The notes under the pieces were generated by a model that saw only the letters and a list, made by a program, of their open reading frames with translations, made no database searches and was not told where the DNA came from. The position numbers and the translations under genes were made by a program. Shown piece by piece: positions 1 through 9,930 of a stretch of DNA of 64,000 bases. Source of the DNA: Brienomyrus brachyistius (taxonomy: Eukaryota; Chordata; Actinopteri; Osteoglossiformes; Mormyridae); the NCBI RefSeq assembly GCF_023856365.1, contig NW_026042775.1:36203-100202 (forward strand). Direction: 5' to 3'. Numbering within the stretch: position 1 is the stretch's first letter; every line of letters starts with the position of its first letter.

Positions 1-1885
1 GGGGAAGGGGAAGAGGTACCGAGCAGTTTTCAATATTCATCCAAGGCGGGAGGGATTTATCTGTAAAATAATACATCATAGTCCTCAATTGAGCTGCCCA
101 ATAGTACCAAAGTGGATTGGCACATTTGAGGCCTCCTCTTTCATACGGTAAGTACAAGAGTGATAAACGCAGCCTCGGTCGTCTATTATTCCACAAAAAA
201 CGTACAAAAATTGTTTTCAGGTGTGAGAATAAATTAGCAGGAGGTGACAATGGAATGTTCTGGAACAAGTACAGAAGTTTGGGCATTATGTTTAGTTTAA
301 GAACATTAATTCTTGCTATAAGTGACAAGGGCAAGGGTTTCCATCTATCTACAGATGAGATGATGGAATTTATCATAGGGGTGTAGTTAGCTCCAACAAT
401 GTCTCTCAAACATGGCACTATCCTAATCCCGAGATAGGTAAAACAGTCTACCATTTTGAATTGGAAAGAATTTCCGGCACTTCTTCTCTCTTCTGAGTTA
501 AGTATCATTAATGAAGATTTTTCTTTGTTCACTTTATATCCTGATATCCGTCCAAATGTGTGTAATAAATCCAACAAGGCTGGGATAGAATCTTTCAGTT
601 TTTCCAAAAAAAGGATGACATCATCTGCAAATAAAGCAATTCTATGTTCCTGTTGATTTACTGATAAACCAGTTATGTTTTTATGAGACCGCACCGCAAT
701 GGCAAACGGTTCAATTGCTAAAATAAACAATAAGGGGGACAAAGGGCACCCTTGCCTACATCCCCGTTTAATTTCAAATGGTTTAGATATAATTCCATTT
801 GTCAGTATTTCAGCATATGGTTCATTATATAGAAGTCTAATCCACCGACAGAAATTATCCCCACAGCCAAATCTTTTTAATATTTCAAATAAGTAGGGCC
901 ACTCAACTCTATCAAAGGCCTTTTTGGCATCCAGTGATAGTAAAGCATTGTCTGTTTTTCCTTCCTGATTATGAAGAATATCCAACACTCGTCTCACATT
1001 ATGAAATCCCTGTCTACCTGCAATAAACCCATTCTGGTCACAGGGAATTAGATCAGGTAAGAATCTCTCCAGTCTTCGAGCCAAAATTTTACAAAGTATC
1101 TTTAAATCCACATTAAGAAGACTTATTGGTCTTAGGTTTCCACATTTATTGCACGGTTTACCTGGTTTGGGTAGTAAAGTTATCAGAGCTCCTCTTAATG
1201 AAGCCGGAAGGATTCCCTTCTCAAATGAATCCGCGAACATGTCAAAAAGAGGGGACAGCAATTTAGTTTTAAATTTCCTATAAATTTCTGTCGGCAGCCC
1301 ATCTGGGCCTGGGGTTTTACCTGTTTTCAAATGATCTATTGCTATAGATATTTCCTCCTTTGTTATAGGTGTATTAAGGTCTGCACTTATTAGTTCTGAA
1401 ATGCTAGGTATCTGAAGGGTATCTAAGAAGAGATTTTGCTCTTGTCCCATATGTGTTATGTCTGAGCTGTATAGTTTTTCATAAAAAAAAAACTTAAAAG
1501 TTTCATTAATTCCTAGAGGGTCAACAATGATCTGTCCATCACTGTTTACAACTGAAGTAATGTTTTTCTCATTTTGTAATTGTCGGAGGCGCCAGGCTAA
1601 TAATTTCCCGGGCTTTTCCCCTTGGTCATAGAATGATTGTTTAAGACGCAAAAGATGTGAGGCTGCTTTAGAAGCAGAAAGTTCGTTATACTGTGTTCTT
1701 AGTAATAAAAGCTTTTGATGGACTCTTGGACAAAAGGTTTGAAAGTATTCTCCCTCAAGCAGCTCAATCTCCGCCTCCAACTTTTTTGTTTTCTTATAAG
1801 TTTGGTTTGCTCTATAACTTGTAAAACTAATAATCTGACCTCTTAAGTAGGCCTTAAATGCTTCCCACCTTGTGCAGGGTGACGT
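1..1885 (-). pseudogene. LINE ORF2, reverse-transcriptase part (truncated by window start)
   Basis: Open frame on the minus strand that runs off the window, equivalent to the intact stretch 25246-27130 in unit B. It contains the LDAKKAFDRV, RQGCPLSPLLF and FADD blocks of an L1-type reverse transcriptase. Its N-terminal side is separated from the endonuclease by two in-frame stops, TAA at 1886-1888 and TAG at 1928-1930, so ORF2 as a whole cannot be translated. Both stops are also present in unit B. Confidence 0.93.
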
Positions 1886-2090
1886 TTAATCCGTATTAGT
1901 TTCAAAATAAATATTTATTTGCATAGTCTATTTTTGTTTAAATCTCCATCTAGGGGGATCTCTTTTTAGTCTTAAATCTTCATATATTAATGAGTTTGGC
2001 GAATGGTCAGATATTAAAATGCTATCGTAGTGACAATCCTTTATTTTGTACCTCATATTGCCAGAAACTAAAAAAAAAAAAAAAAAAAAA

Positions 2091-2685
2091 GTGTATTTGA
2101 GTAGCAGGAGAATTTTAAGACCTTGGGGTTCATATCCCTCCAAATATCCCTCAGATCAAGTTCTTTCATAAAATGTTGAATAGTTTGTCTACTTTTAGGA
2201 TGCGAGAAATCAATACCTGAGCTCCTATCCAATTCTGGATTCAATGTACAATTAAAATCCCCTCCTATAATAAAGCTACCAGACAGAGATGATGCTGTCA
2301 AAAAAAGATTATGAAAAAACTTTGGGTCGTCAATGTTTGGAGCATAGATATTTATCAGGATTATTTTTTCCGTAATAAGTGTGCCCTGTAAAATAATATA
2401 TCTCCCCGCCTTGTCTTTAATAACCCTTGTCACATGGAATGGTATAGATTTGTGGATCAAAATCATAACACCTCTTGCCTGAGAGGTGAAGGGTGCAGAA
2501 TATATACTGCCCTGCCACCTCCTCCTAATCTTCGCCTCTTGACTAGACAACAGGTGTGTTTCCTGAAGTAGCATGATATCAGAGTGCATAGATTTCACCC
2601 TAGTCATTACTTGTTTTACCTTCTCCAGTTTTTGTAGTCCTCTGCAGTTCCAAGAAGAAATTTTAATTCTTATTCCACCAGACAT
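2091..2685 (-). pseudogene. LINE ORF2, APE-type endonuclease part
   Basis: Begins at an ATG at 2683-2685 and shows the apurinic-endonuclease-like signatures SSWNCRGL, LLQETHL, INIYAPN and GGDFNC. The frame then meets an A-run on the + strand (T-run in the sense strand, 2070-2090, 21 bases) and is lost. The part after the run (1931-2069) continues the domain in another frame with LVSGNM and ISDHSP. The conserved stretch that usually precedes this (SRIDY-like in L1 endonucleases) is missing and the homopolymer stands in its place. The family role is nicking the target DNA to prime reverse transcription. Confidence 0.9.
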
Positions 2686-3119
2686 AACACACAGCACTAA
2701 ATGAGCTTCCCAACACATTTGAAATATTAAAGGATAGAGAAACAAATAACATCTGAATGTCAAAAACTACACCCACAACAATAAGTATTGAACATACCCC
2801 TTTAACTTGAACTTTGGTACCCATTTCCCTCCCCCTATATATACTGGTACTTGTCTAACAGCTAAAGGTTGTTCCACCCAAAAGTGAGGATCAACCGACT
2901 ATGCCTAAACACCTTTCCCCCCTACCCCACCCCGCTACATAAACAGAAAAACTCGTTATTGGATACATTAAGAAAATTAGGCTACTAATAGTAGCTGTAA
3001 GCCTCTGGACCGATAAACAAATATAACAAATTGGCCTTTCTCTTTCACTCTTCTTTTAAAACTTAAAGCTCAGTAATTATTCCTTCATGCCAACACACAG
3101 CATGTCAATGATTACATTC

Positions 3120-3502
3120 TCAACCCAGTCCACTTTCTGACCTCAGAGCCTTCACAAAATTCTCCGCTTCACCTGGCTGGTTAAAGATGCGAGACTTTCC
3201 GTTGTATGTCACTATCAGTCGCGCGGGAGGAATCATGCCGTACCGGATCCCCATGGAGCGAAGCTGTTGTCACTGGCTGCCGCCAGTACTGCGTCTAAGC
3301 TTTCGACCGTCTTTCCCCTCTCATTTGGCTTGTCAATTTTCTCCTCCATCACCTGACAGGTGTTGGTATTATTCTCGCTATCTTCACCACTAACATTAGC
3401 TTCACAGCTAGCCTCGGAGCTCGACTTAGAAGTGAAGTTAGACAATTTCGACTGAGTCGGTCTACTAATGTTTTTACCAAGTTTCTTTTGCGAGAGAGGC
3501 AT
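3120..3502 (-). pseudogene. LINE ORF1 with internal deletion
   Basis: The start codon at 3500-3502 and about 80 codons of the N-terminus match unit B ORF1. Unit B bases 28520-29082 (563 bp) are then replaced here by 7 filler bases at 3272-3278. This removes the coiled coil, the RNA-recognition domain and most of the C-terminal domain, shifts the frame, and gives a stop at 3233. The original stop (3120-3122) is still present. The damage is absent from unit B, so it arose after the duplication. Confidence 0.93.
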
Positions 3503-3613
3503 CACTACTGGTCTTGTTCAACGTCCAATAAACGAGTATTATTCAGGATTTTACAGAAACATAGCGGAGCAGAAATGGGCACGTCTTCTCAGCAAGCCGC
3601 CATTACCGGAAAC

Positions 3614-3630
3614 CCTCATCTAGGCCTTTT
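3614..3630. repeat. Target-site duplication at LINE 5' end, unit A
   Basis: The 17-mer CCTCATCTAGGCCTTTT adjoins the LINE 5' end. The same 17-mer lies at 23723-23739 and 29418-29434 around the unit B element and occurs once, uninterrupted, at 49447-49463 in unit C. Confidence 0.93.
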
Positions 3631-3907
3631 ACTAGGGATTTAAGGTCCTGGTTTTCCTCTCAGACCCTAGAACACACTGCCAGGCTCAGATTCCCGATCC
3701 CACATCCTGCTGAAGCCCTTCCCAAGATCAGACACTAGTTTTGTTTTCCTTGTTCTTATAGTAAAATGATGGTCTTTGACTTTTATACATCATCACTGTT
3801 CTGTTAATTACACATGACCTAATCTAAGTATTACACAAACCAAGCATAATTACTTAGAGATGTCATGAGATGGAAAATCCTTATTCAGTTAATTATTTTC
3901 CCTACAG

Positions 3908-5119
3908 GTGCTGACAGTGTGTCTACAGTGAAATGGGCCTGTGTACAGAGAGGATGATCTGTAACAATCCCATGTTCCTATGGTGACAGATATAAAACTC
4001 ATGTGAAATACTGGTGCAGAGGGTATAATGTGAGGTCATGTACTCCCATAGTACACACTGACTCTCCACTGGAGGGTAAAGTGTGAGTCAGAGATGATCC
4101 TGACCAGCGAGTCTTCACTGTGACCATCAACAATCTGACAGCTGTAGGAATTATTAGCTCAGGTATATTTTAATATCTCCACCAAAATGTTTTGAAATTA
4201 ATTAACTTTTAATTAATTATTATTTGATGCTGATTAGTAACCAATTGTTATGCCGAATGGTCGGCTCCTCCAAACACAAATGCGAATCCCAGTGAGTCTG
4301 TTAATGTGAGACTTAAATGGGATTCATTAATAACCCGTATCGCTTAATAACCTGGGTTAGTAGGCTCGTCCAGCGAGCTGGGTCACCAGGTAATGTAAAC
4401 GATCGGTAGCGAAGCTCCCCTCACGGCCAATGAGAGAGAGTCTCGCGATATTTCAGGCGAGTTTGAGGTTTCAGAGCGTAGTAGCCAGATCGCAGAGGCA
4501 GGGACTATTGTGAGCACTCAATGACGGAGGCTGAAGTTGTGTAAAAAGACATACATTTATTCCTACAACTAACATAAGACAGACATTATACCTAACAAAC
4601 AATAAACATGAAATAACGGAAAAGACACAAACGATGTAATCATGAAAATGCAGTGACCAGATTTAAAATGATTAACCTAAAAAGGGAAAAACTGTTCTGC
4701 AAAGCAAGCAGTTTGTAGGAATATAAACCTAAAGGAATATAGCAGGTGAATAGGACAGTTTAGGTTGTTAGAAAGGAAAGGAATTGGTTTACTTGGATGC
4801 AGGAAAGAGGGAGGTCTTTGCAGTTGGTTGCAGTGGCTGATGAGCTGATGGGTGATGGCTCTCAGGGAGGCGCGGTGTTTGCAGCGGTTGTTGGAGTGGA
4901 GTCCCGTACTGGTGCAGAGGGTATAATGTGAGGTCATGTACTCCCATAGTACACACTGACTCTCCACAGGAGGGTAAAGTGTGAGTCAGAGATGATCCTG
5001 ACCAGCGAGTCTTCACTGTGACCATCAACAATCTGACAGCTGAGGATTCCGATCGGTACTGGTGTGGTGTGAAGATCAGTGGAGCCTCTCTGATCAGGTT
5101 AATCTGTCAGTCACTGATG
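3908..5119 (+). pseudogene. Ig domain 1 exon of a pIgR/CD300-like receptor, split and broken (unit A)
   Basis: A V-type Ig exon of the polymeric Ig receptor/CD300 (CMRF35-like) family, whose members are leukocyte or epithelial surface receptors. A splice acceptor (TTCCCTACAG) ends at 3907 and a donor GTAAGA starts at 5120. Visible signatures are VTIPCSYGDR, VKYWCRGYNVRSC with the extra family disulfide, VRDDPDQRVFTVTINNLTA and DSDRYWCGVK. TGA stops replace codons at 3955-3957 and 4084-4086, and a two-base excess after the KISGA motif shifts the frame. A 762-bp insert (4145-4906) splits the exon, and 136 bp of exon occur on both sides (4009-4144 and 4907-5042, one mismatch). The exon starts and ends in phase 1, as expected for this family. 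It is not functional as it stands. Confidence 0.85.
4145..4906. other. Unclassified 762-bp insert inside Ig D1 exon (unit A)
   Basis: Present in units A and B but not C. It has no coding signal. A TTTATT at 4556-4561 would be an AATAAA on the minus strand, so it may be part of a minus-strand element such as an LTR, but no terminal TG...CA or inverted repeats fit the ends. The two flanking 136-bp copies of exon sequence are far too long for an ordinary target-site duplication. Recombination or a templated repair event is more likely than simple transposition. Confidence 0.6.
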
Positions 5120-5470
5120 GTAAGATGTCTGTACTGCAGACTGTAGCCAATGAGATGCACAGTATGTAACATGTCACTGAGTCAAAAAGGAAGGACCTTA
5201 ACACAAACACTGATGGAAAAATGTTTTAATATTTTAAAAATCTGCATTTTAATTTAATTCAATATGATAAACGAGACTTGGAAGAAGTAACAGTGTCAGT
5301 TAAATCGGGCGACTTCATGAGGTTAAATATGATAAGCAATATGTTAAAAAATGTCAGGGGTTGGCCAAACATTTACATACAGTATGTATGTTGTAATGGG
5401 CTGATATTCATAAACATTTCATTGCTGTGCAAATCGTTGAGTGTTTTACCTGTGTGTTGAAGTCCTCCAG

Positions 5471-5745
5471 GGCTGTCAGTGGACAAACAGGAGGTGACGG
5501 GTGTGGATGGAGACAGTGTCAGTGTTACTATGGAAACAACAAAAGACAAAGGATGTGGTGTAAGATTGGGGGCTCCTGTGCATCAGAGAGATCAGTGAGT
5601 TTGCATGGGAGGCCTGTTCTGATCAGGGATGACACAGAAAATAAAACCTTCATTGTGACAATGAGTGGGCTGGAGAGGAAGGACACTGGCTGGTATTGGT
5701 GGCTGGTTGTGGAATCCTGCAGATTCCAGTTCATATTACTGTTAA
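5471..5745 (+). pseudogene. Ig domain 2 exon of the pIgR/CD300-like receptor, frameshifted (unit A)
   Basis: Acceptor GTCCTCCAG ends at 5470. Reading in phase 1, as left by D1, gives GLSVDKQEVTGVDGDSVSV. A frameshift at about 5524 then moves the domain into another frame: YYGNNKRQRMWCKIGGSCAS, LHGRPVLIRDDTENKTF and SGLERKDTGWYW. A second shift near 5700 removes the cysteine expected after WYW and scrambles the last strand; no good donor follows. The first domain cysteine is lost at the first shift. Units B and C carry the same lesions, so the exon was dead before it was copied. Confidence 0.8.
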
Positions 5746-5925
5746 ACATAAGTAATTGATTTAAATCTGCCTGTGAATTATTTATGCTTGAATATAAATA
5801 GATACATACTAATCAACCCAGCAGTTTCACTCACGAAGGGGTTTGTGCTTCTTTGTGGGGATAATCCCCTATTTATCAGCTGTTGTGAAACAGAGTTATT
5901 TATTGGGATTATTGTTTCAATGATA

Positions 5926-6090
5926 GTGGCACGGTGGTCCAGTAGGCGGCGCTGTTGCTTCACGCCTCCATGTTTAGGGGTTTGAATCTGGCTTCTGCTC
6001 TGTCTGTGTGGAGTCTGCATGTTCTCCACATGCTGTGTGGGTTTCCTCCAACAATCCAAAAACGCACAGTCAGGCTAATTGGTGTCTTTA
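5926..6090 (+). repeat. Fish SINE-like repeat, 5' half
   Basis: Starts GTGGCACGGTGG, continues with TGCATGTTCTCC and GGTTTCCTCC, and ends CAGGCTAATTGG. This is the head of the dispersed repeat seen complete on the minus strand at 6358-6697. Copies lie at 31730-31894 and 50863-51027. Confidence 0.75.
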
Positions 6091-6357
6091 ATATTGAATG
6101 TGTGTCTTCTAGTTTATGATCAGTCTGTAATATGACAAAAATCACAGCATTTTCCACAGACATACAGCCAGTCACTTATTTTGTATACAAATCCAGACAA
6201 ATCCATGTAGCTTGCAACATAATTCAGGCATTTTTTCATCTTTGTGAGGATGAATTGTTACTAATGGTGTGCAGACTGACTAACATGTCTGTAGGTGGTT
6301 TTTCATTGCAGCGTAGACCAGTGTTACAGTTGTACTCTGTAATATCTGTTCCAGTGC

Positions 6358-6697
6358 TGCATCCATCCATTGTCTGAAACTGCTTGTCTAACTCAGGGTC
6401 CCTATGGGCGCAAGGCAGGGAACGTCCCATGACAGGGTGCCAACCCATTGCAGAACACGCTCACACTCCATTCCCTCGCACAAGCACACCTACCGGCAAT
6501 TTGACAACTCCAATTAGCCTCAGCATGTTTTTGGACTGTGGGGGGAAATCAGAGTCCCTGGAGGAAACCCCACAATGACACAGGGGGAGCATGCAAACTC
6601 CATACACACGGAATTCCAGCGAAGACTTGAGTACACGTGCCAGAGGAGTGAGGCGACAGTGCAAACCACTGCACCACCATGCCACCCTGATACAATA
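6358..6697 (-). repeat. Fish SINE-like repeat, near-complete copy
   Basis: Read on the minus strand it runs from GGTGGCATGGTGGTGCAGTG, through the block around ACAGTCCAAAAACATGCTGA, to a tail ending ATGGATGGATG. The 3' end resembles the conserved tail shared by many fish SINEs and L2-type LINEs. The family name is not assigned. Confidence 0.75.
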
Positions 6698-6955
6698 GAT
6701 ACATTAAAATATGTTAATAAAATCATTTATCTCACCTGTTCACTATCAGTGCCCTGGGATGTGAACACTAATTCATTGTTCTCCATCTAATCATTTTCTC
6801 TGTAGAATATCTTTCATAATTTATATTTCAGTTTCAAGAGTGACCTTTTCTTAGTCTTACTTACTTCAGTCAGAATAGATTCACTGTTTTGTTCTTCAGG
6901 TTTAAATGTGATATGTGTGACTGACAGACACACTGGTGTATTATATGTCTCACAG

Positions 6956-7157
6956 GTGGGAGCAGGTTCTGGATGCTGTACTGAAAGCTGGGACTGGTGT
7001 GTTTTACCTGATTTGCACCATCATCACCATTCAGCTGCACTGGACCTCCTGTAGAAAGCGGGAACCAATCAGAGAGAAGCAGAGGGTCTCCCTGGATCAG
7101 AGGAAGCTGGCAGAGGAGATGACCTTCGTGGAGCAGAATGAGTCAGACGAGCTGTAA
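6956..7157 (+). CDS. Terminal exon with one membrane segment, protein not identified (unit A)
   Basis: Acceptor ATGTCTCACAG ends at 6955 and the open frame then ends in TAA at 7155-7157. The polyadenylation signal AATAAA follows at once (7159-7164), which supports a real 3' terminal exon. The encoded tail has a hydrophobic stretch (TGVFYLICTIITIQL), then CRKRE and a charged cytoplasmic-type region ending EQNESDEL. The frame is unchanged in all three units. Its start requires phase 2, whereas the upstream Ig exons use phase 1; in phase 1 the exon closes at once. It may therefore belong to the receptor relic with an intervening exon, or to another gene. I do not recognise the family. Confidence 0.5.
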
Positions 7158-7164
7158 AATAAAC

Positions 7165-7695
7165 GGTTATGCTAACTGCAGTGAGGCCTCTCTCACTCAG
7201 CCCTGCTCAGTCTGTACAGTCATAGCATGAGAGTCAGTTAAACAGAGGGGATGATTATCTGCTGGCAACCTGTACAACCACGTATTGGCCACTTATTCAC
7301 AAGTGCTTTGCTGCCACCTGCTGGTTAATGTTTAATAATCGTTATCTTGTGAAGGTAAGACTGGTTTTTATTAAATTGTCTCTTGATTCTGAAAAAATAT
7401 GGTACTATGCAAAAGTCTTGGGCCATCAAAGAAAACGTTTAATGCTATTTAATTGGGTTGTGTATATTTGCTCAGAACAAAAACACAATTATCATAAAAA
7501 TATATGCAAATTAAAAGTGACACAATAAAAACTAACAAGAATTTCTTCTTTTCTCCATAAAGTTACTGATGCCTTGTTGGATCGCTAGGTGAACCACGCT
7601 TTGGATCCTAAACCTCTCCTCAGGGGCACCCCAGCCATTCCATGTATTTGTTAAATTCTGCCACCAGCTCACTTAATTAATTAATTTAATTAAAC
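7165..7695. other. Spacer after terminal exon
   Basis: AT-rich sequence with no repeat family or exon that I recognise. A run of TTAATTAATTAATT at about 7673-7686 shows a one-base difference in unit B. Equivalent stretches are 32969-33499 and 52448-52978. Confidence 0.5.
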
Positions 7696-7700
7696 AAATG

Positions 7701-7987
7701 TGTCATGCCCGGCTCGTCCGCTCCTCCTGTGTGCCACGCCCCCTGATTACCCACGTGTTTTCTCCCGATTGTACCCAGCTGTATCTAGTTAATTTGCTCA
7801 GTCCTGTGTATTTCAGTCCGTGTCTTACCCGAGTCCTTTGTCCGTCATTGATGTCAGTTGATGTTCGTGCCCTCGTCCCTGAGATTAAACCCCTCGTTTG
7901 CCCTGATTCTCGGCTGTCTGCCTGCTTCTTACCCGCCTGCCCGCATGATCGCCGCTCTGCCCGCGATCACTGCCGTCTCCCGTGACA
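7701..7987. mobile_element. Solo LTR with 5-bp target duplication (unit A)
   Basis: Begins TGTCATGCCCGGC and ends CCCGTGACA, with 5'-TG...CA-3' termini and imperfect TGTCA/TGACA inverted ends. The direct repeat AAATG flanks it on both sides (7696-7700 and 7988-7992). It is 287 bp with no internal element attached, so it is best read as a solo LTR, probably of Ty3/Gypsy type, left by recombination between two LTRs. Orientation is not certain. Confidence 0.85.
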
Positions 7988-7992
7988 AAATG

Positions 7993-8333
7993 TTAATGAT
8001 GCATTGATTAGCCATAGGAGTTGTGTTATAAAAAGATATAGGTCTATTGGATGGTTGGTGCAAATGTTTTACTAACTTTAGAAGAGATTTTGAAATGACT
8101 GAGCTGCCACACTTTGACGGACAAAATATTATAATTCTAGACCAAGATGAAGATCATTTGAACATCATTTTCTTCGACAGCCCAAGACTTTTGTACAGTT
8201 TTGTATGTGTCTTTTATACTGGTCATAATTTGTTTAAATACATGATTAATAAATTGATACTTTACAAAACATTTCATATTTTTCTGAAATTGGTAATTAT
8301 TAAAAATGAATTTCACAAACTTAAATGGTTTGG
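7993..8333. other. Spacer between solo LTR and SINE tail
   Basis: AT-rich. A frame crosses it into the SINE tail, but it has no recognised domain and I see no exon support. Equivalents are 33797-34137 and 53256-53596. Confidence 0.45.
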
Positions 8334-8455
8334 CTGCGATGGGCTGGCCCCCCATCCAGGTTTGTTCCCGTGCCCATTGCTTCCGGGATAGGCTCCGGAC
8401 CCCCCACGACCCAGTAGGATAAGCGGTTTGGAAAATGGATGGATGGATGGATGGA
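8334..8455 (+). repeat. SINE-like 3' tail with (GGAT)n
   Basis: Contains GCGATGGGCTGGCC, TTGCTTCCGGGATAGGCTCC and AGGATAAGCGG, and ends in repeated GGAT units. It is the 3' half of the repeat family at 6358-6697 and is common in fish genomes. Confidence 0.8.
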
Positions 8456-8499
8456 TAAATGGTTTGGAGTTTTTAGGTCACCCCTCCTCGTCAGAGCCC

Positions 8500-8524
8500 A
8501 CCAATCAGGGACTCTTTAAAAGAG
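8500..8524 (+). promoter_or_regulatory. Possible core promoter, CCAAT plus TATA-like box
   Basis: CCAATCAGGG at 8501-8510 is followed by CTCTTTAAAAGAG at 8512-8524, just before the tandem repeat at 8541. The arrangement suits a core promoter feeding the + strand, perhaps for the signal-peptide exon at 10477, but no transcription start or first-exon donor can be shown. Confidence 0.3.
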
Positions 8525-8540
8525 TGATGTAATCGGGAAC

Positions 8541-8802
8541 GCCCACTTTTCAATCTGCGGTACAAATACACCAGCTTGTCTCTGCTAACAACAGCCTGTG
8601 CATATCAGTTAAGGAGGAAACAGTACCACATACATATTGGCCAACATCAAATGAAAATGTAACACACGAAAACAGGACTGCCCACTTATCACTCTGCGTA
8701 AAATCACACCAGCTTGTCTCAGCTGACAGCAGCCTCACATATCAGCTAAGGAGGAAGACGGCATATCAAAAGTAAAAAGAAAGACACCATCAAATGAAAA
8801 TA
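8541..8802 (+). repeat. Imperfect tandem duplication, about 139-bp period
   Basis: 8541-8659 and 8680-8802 are diverged copies. Both start GCCCACTT, share ACACCAGCTTGTCTC and AAGGAGGAA, and end CATCAAATGAAAAT. They are diverged from each other but well conserved between units, so the duplication is older than the array. Copies lie at 34345-34606 and 53965-54226. Confidence 0.7.
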
Positions 8803-8805
8803 TCC

Positions 8806-9930
8806 CTGTGTGATCTATTGGTTTCTGCTTTCACTCCCATTAAATGACAGTAAGTCTAGTTGGTGTCCGTGGTGCTGAAAACCTGGATCAGTAAATTCCA
8901 AATGAAACTTCTTTACCTGATTTAACTGTAACTCACTTATTTTGTTGGCAATGATGCTTTGTTGAGTCTAGAAAGGCGCAAAGTGGGTTTCAGATAAATT
9001 AAATGAAGTAGTTTTGCTTAAAAACCAAAAAGCTTTGAACAATCAGTTCAGCTTTGGACTGTAGTGCTTCACAAAAGTAAAATCCATCCAGTTAAATCTC
9101 TTTATCCCCAAGTCAAGAAGATATCAAATGCAGAAGCACATTGTGGGAGATACAAGGTGCAGACACATTAAAAGCACTTTTTTTGTGTGAACATTATAAA
9201 ACAGATTGATACACATTAAGCAGTTTGTAACTTTACATCCAGACCTACATCAGTCAGAAAAAGCAGGCGATGACCATCCCATCCAGCAGCTTCATCTCTG
9301 ATTGTACAGAATCCCATGTCAGCGTAACTTCTGAAGTCATGACTAAACTAATTTCCAGCTCTGCCTTCAGTTTCATCTGTTAAATTAAATTAGGAACTAA
9401 ACTAAACTAGGAGGGAAATATAGTCAAGCTACTTAAGTAGCCGAATTTTGTGTATCCACTAGAGGGCAGCCACACATAGATTCCCTTATGAATGGTTCTG
9501 ATGCTTCCGGAAAGCACTGCACAGACACCCAGGTATGCCAGTGAGGAACGGATAAAGAGCAGACGGATCCAAATACTAGCTGTAATATATAGTATTTTCA
9601 ATGAATTTAAACAAATTAATATAACAGTGTCAGAGTGTCAGATCCATGTGACTTTTTATGATTGAAGAACTTTGAAAGCCTGAATATAACTGAGGAGGCC
9701 CACGGACCCCATTATGTGTGAAACATCATTGTGGTGCTGAGAGAAACACAGGACTGCTGATAAGACCCAGATGAAGTGAATTACCTGACTTTGCCCCCAC
9801 CCATCCCCCCCCCCCCAGGATACCCCCACCCCTGTCATACAGACACCTTCCTAACGGACCTCTTGATTTGTGCTGATCCACACATATGAAAAGGACCTAC
9901 TGCAGTGACATTTTAAAACTGTATAAAACA
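8806..9930. other. Spacer without recognised features
   Basis: No exon or named repeat seen. It holds a run of 12 C at 9805-9816. Equivalents are 34610-35734 and 54230-55354. Confidence 0.45.

Larger units (their letters stand above)
1..3613 (-). mobile_element. L1-type LINE, unit A copy, 3' part outside window
   Basis: This is the 5' three-fifths of a non-LTR retrotransposon read on the minus strand. From high to low coordinates it has a short 5' UTR, ORF1 and ORF2 (endonuclease then reverse transcriptase). It is base-for-base almost the same as the complete element in unit B at a constant shift of 25,245 (25,248 beyond the A-run). The differences seen are one C/G change near 119, an A-run of 21 instead of 24 bases, and a 556-bp net deletion in ORF1. 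The C-terminal half of the reverse-transcriptase ORF and the 3' UTR lie before base 1. Confidence 0.96.

Noticed and set aside
117..896. Three + strand open frames within the LINE, repeated at 25362-26141
   Set aside because: They are antisense shadows of the LINE reverse-transcriptase ORF on the minus strand.
4145..4906. Complete LTR or DNA transposon in the D1 exon
   Set aside because: No matching terminal repeats or short target duplication at its borders; it is kept as an unclassified insert.
7673..7686. TTAATTAATTAATT palindromic stretch as a possible regulatory site
   Set aside because: It is low-complexity AT sequence that varies between units; no specific motif is supported.
8047..8391. 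114-codon + strand frame, same in all units
   Set aside because: It runs into the SINE tail, its C-terminus is repeat-encoded, and no homology or splice evidence is visible.
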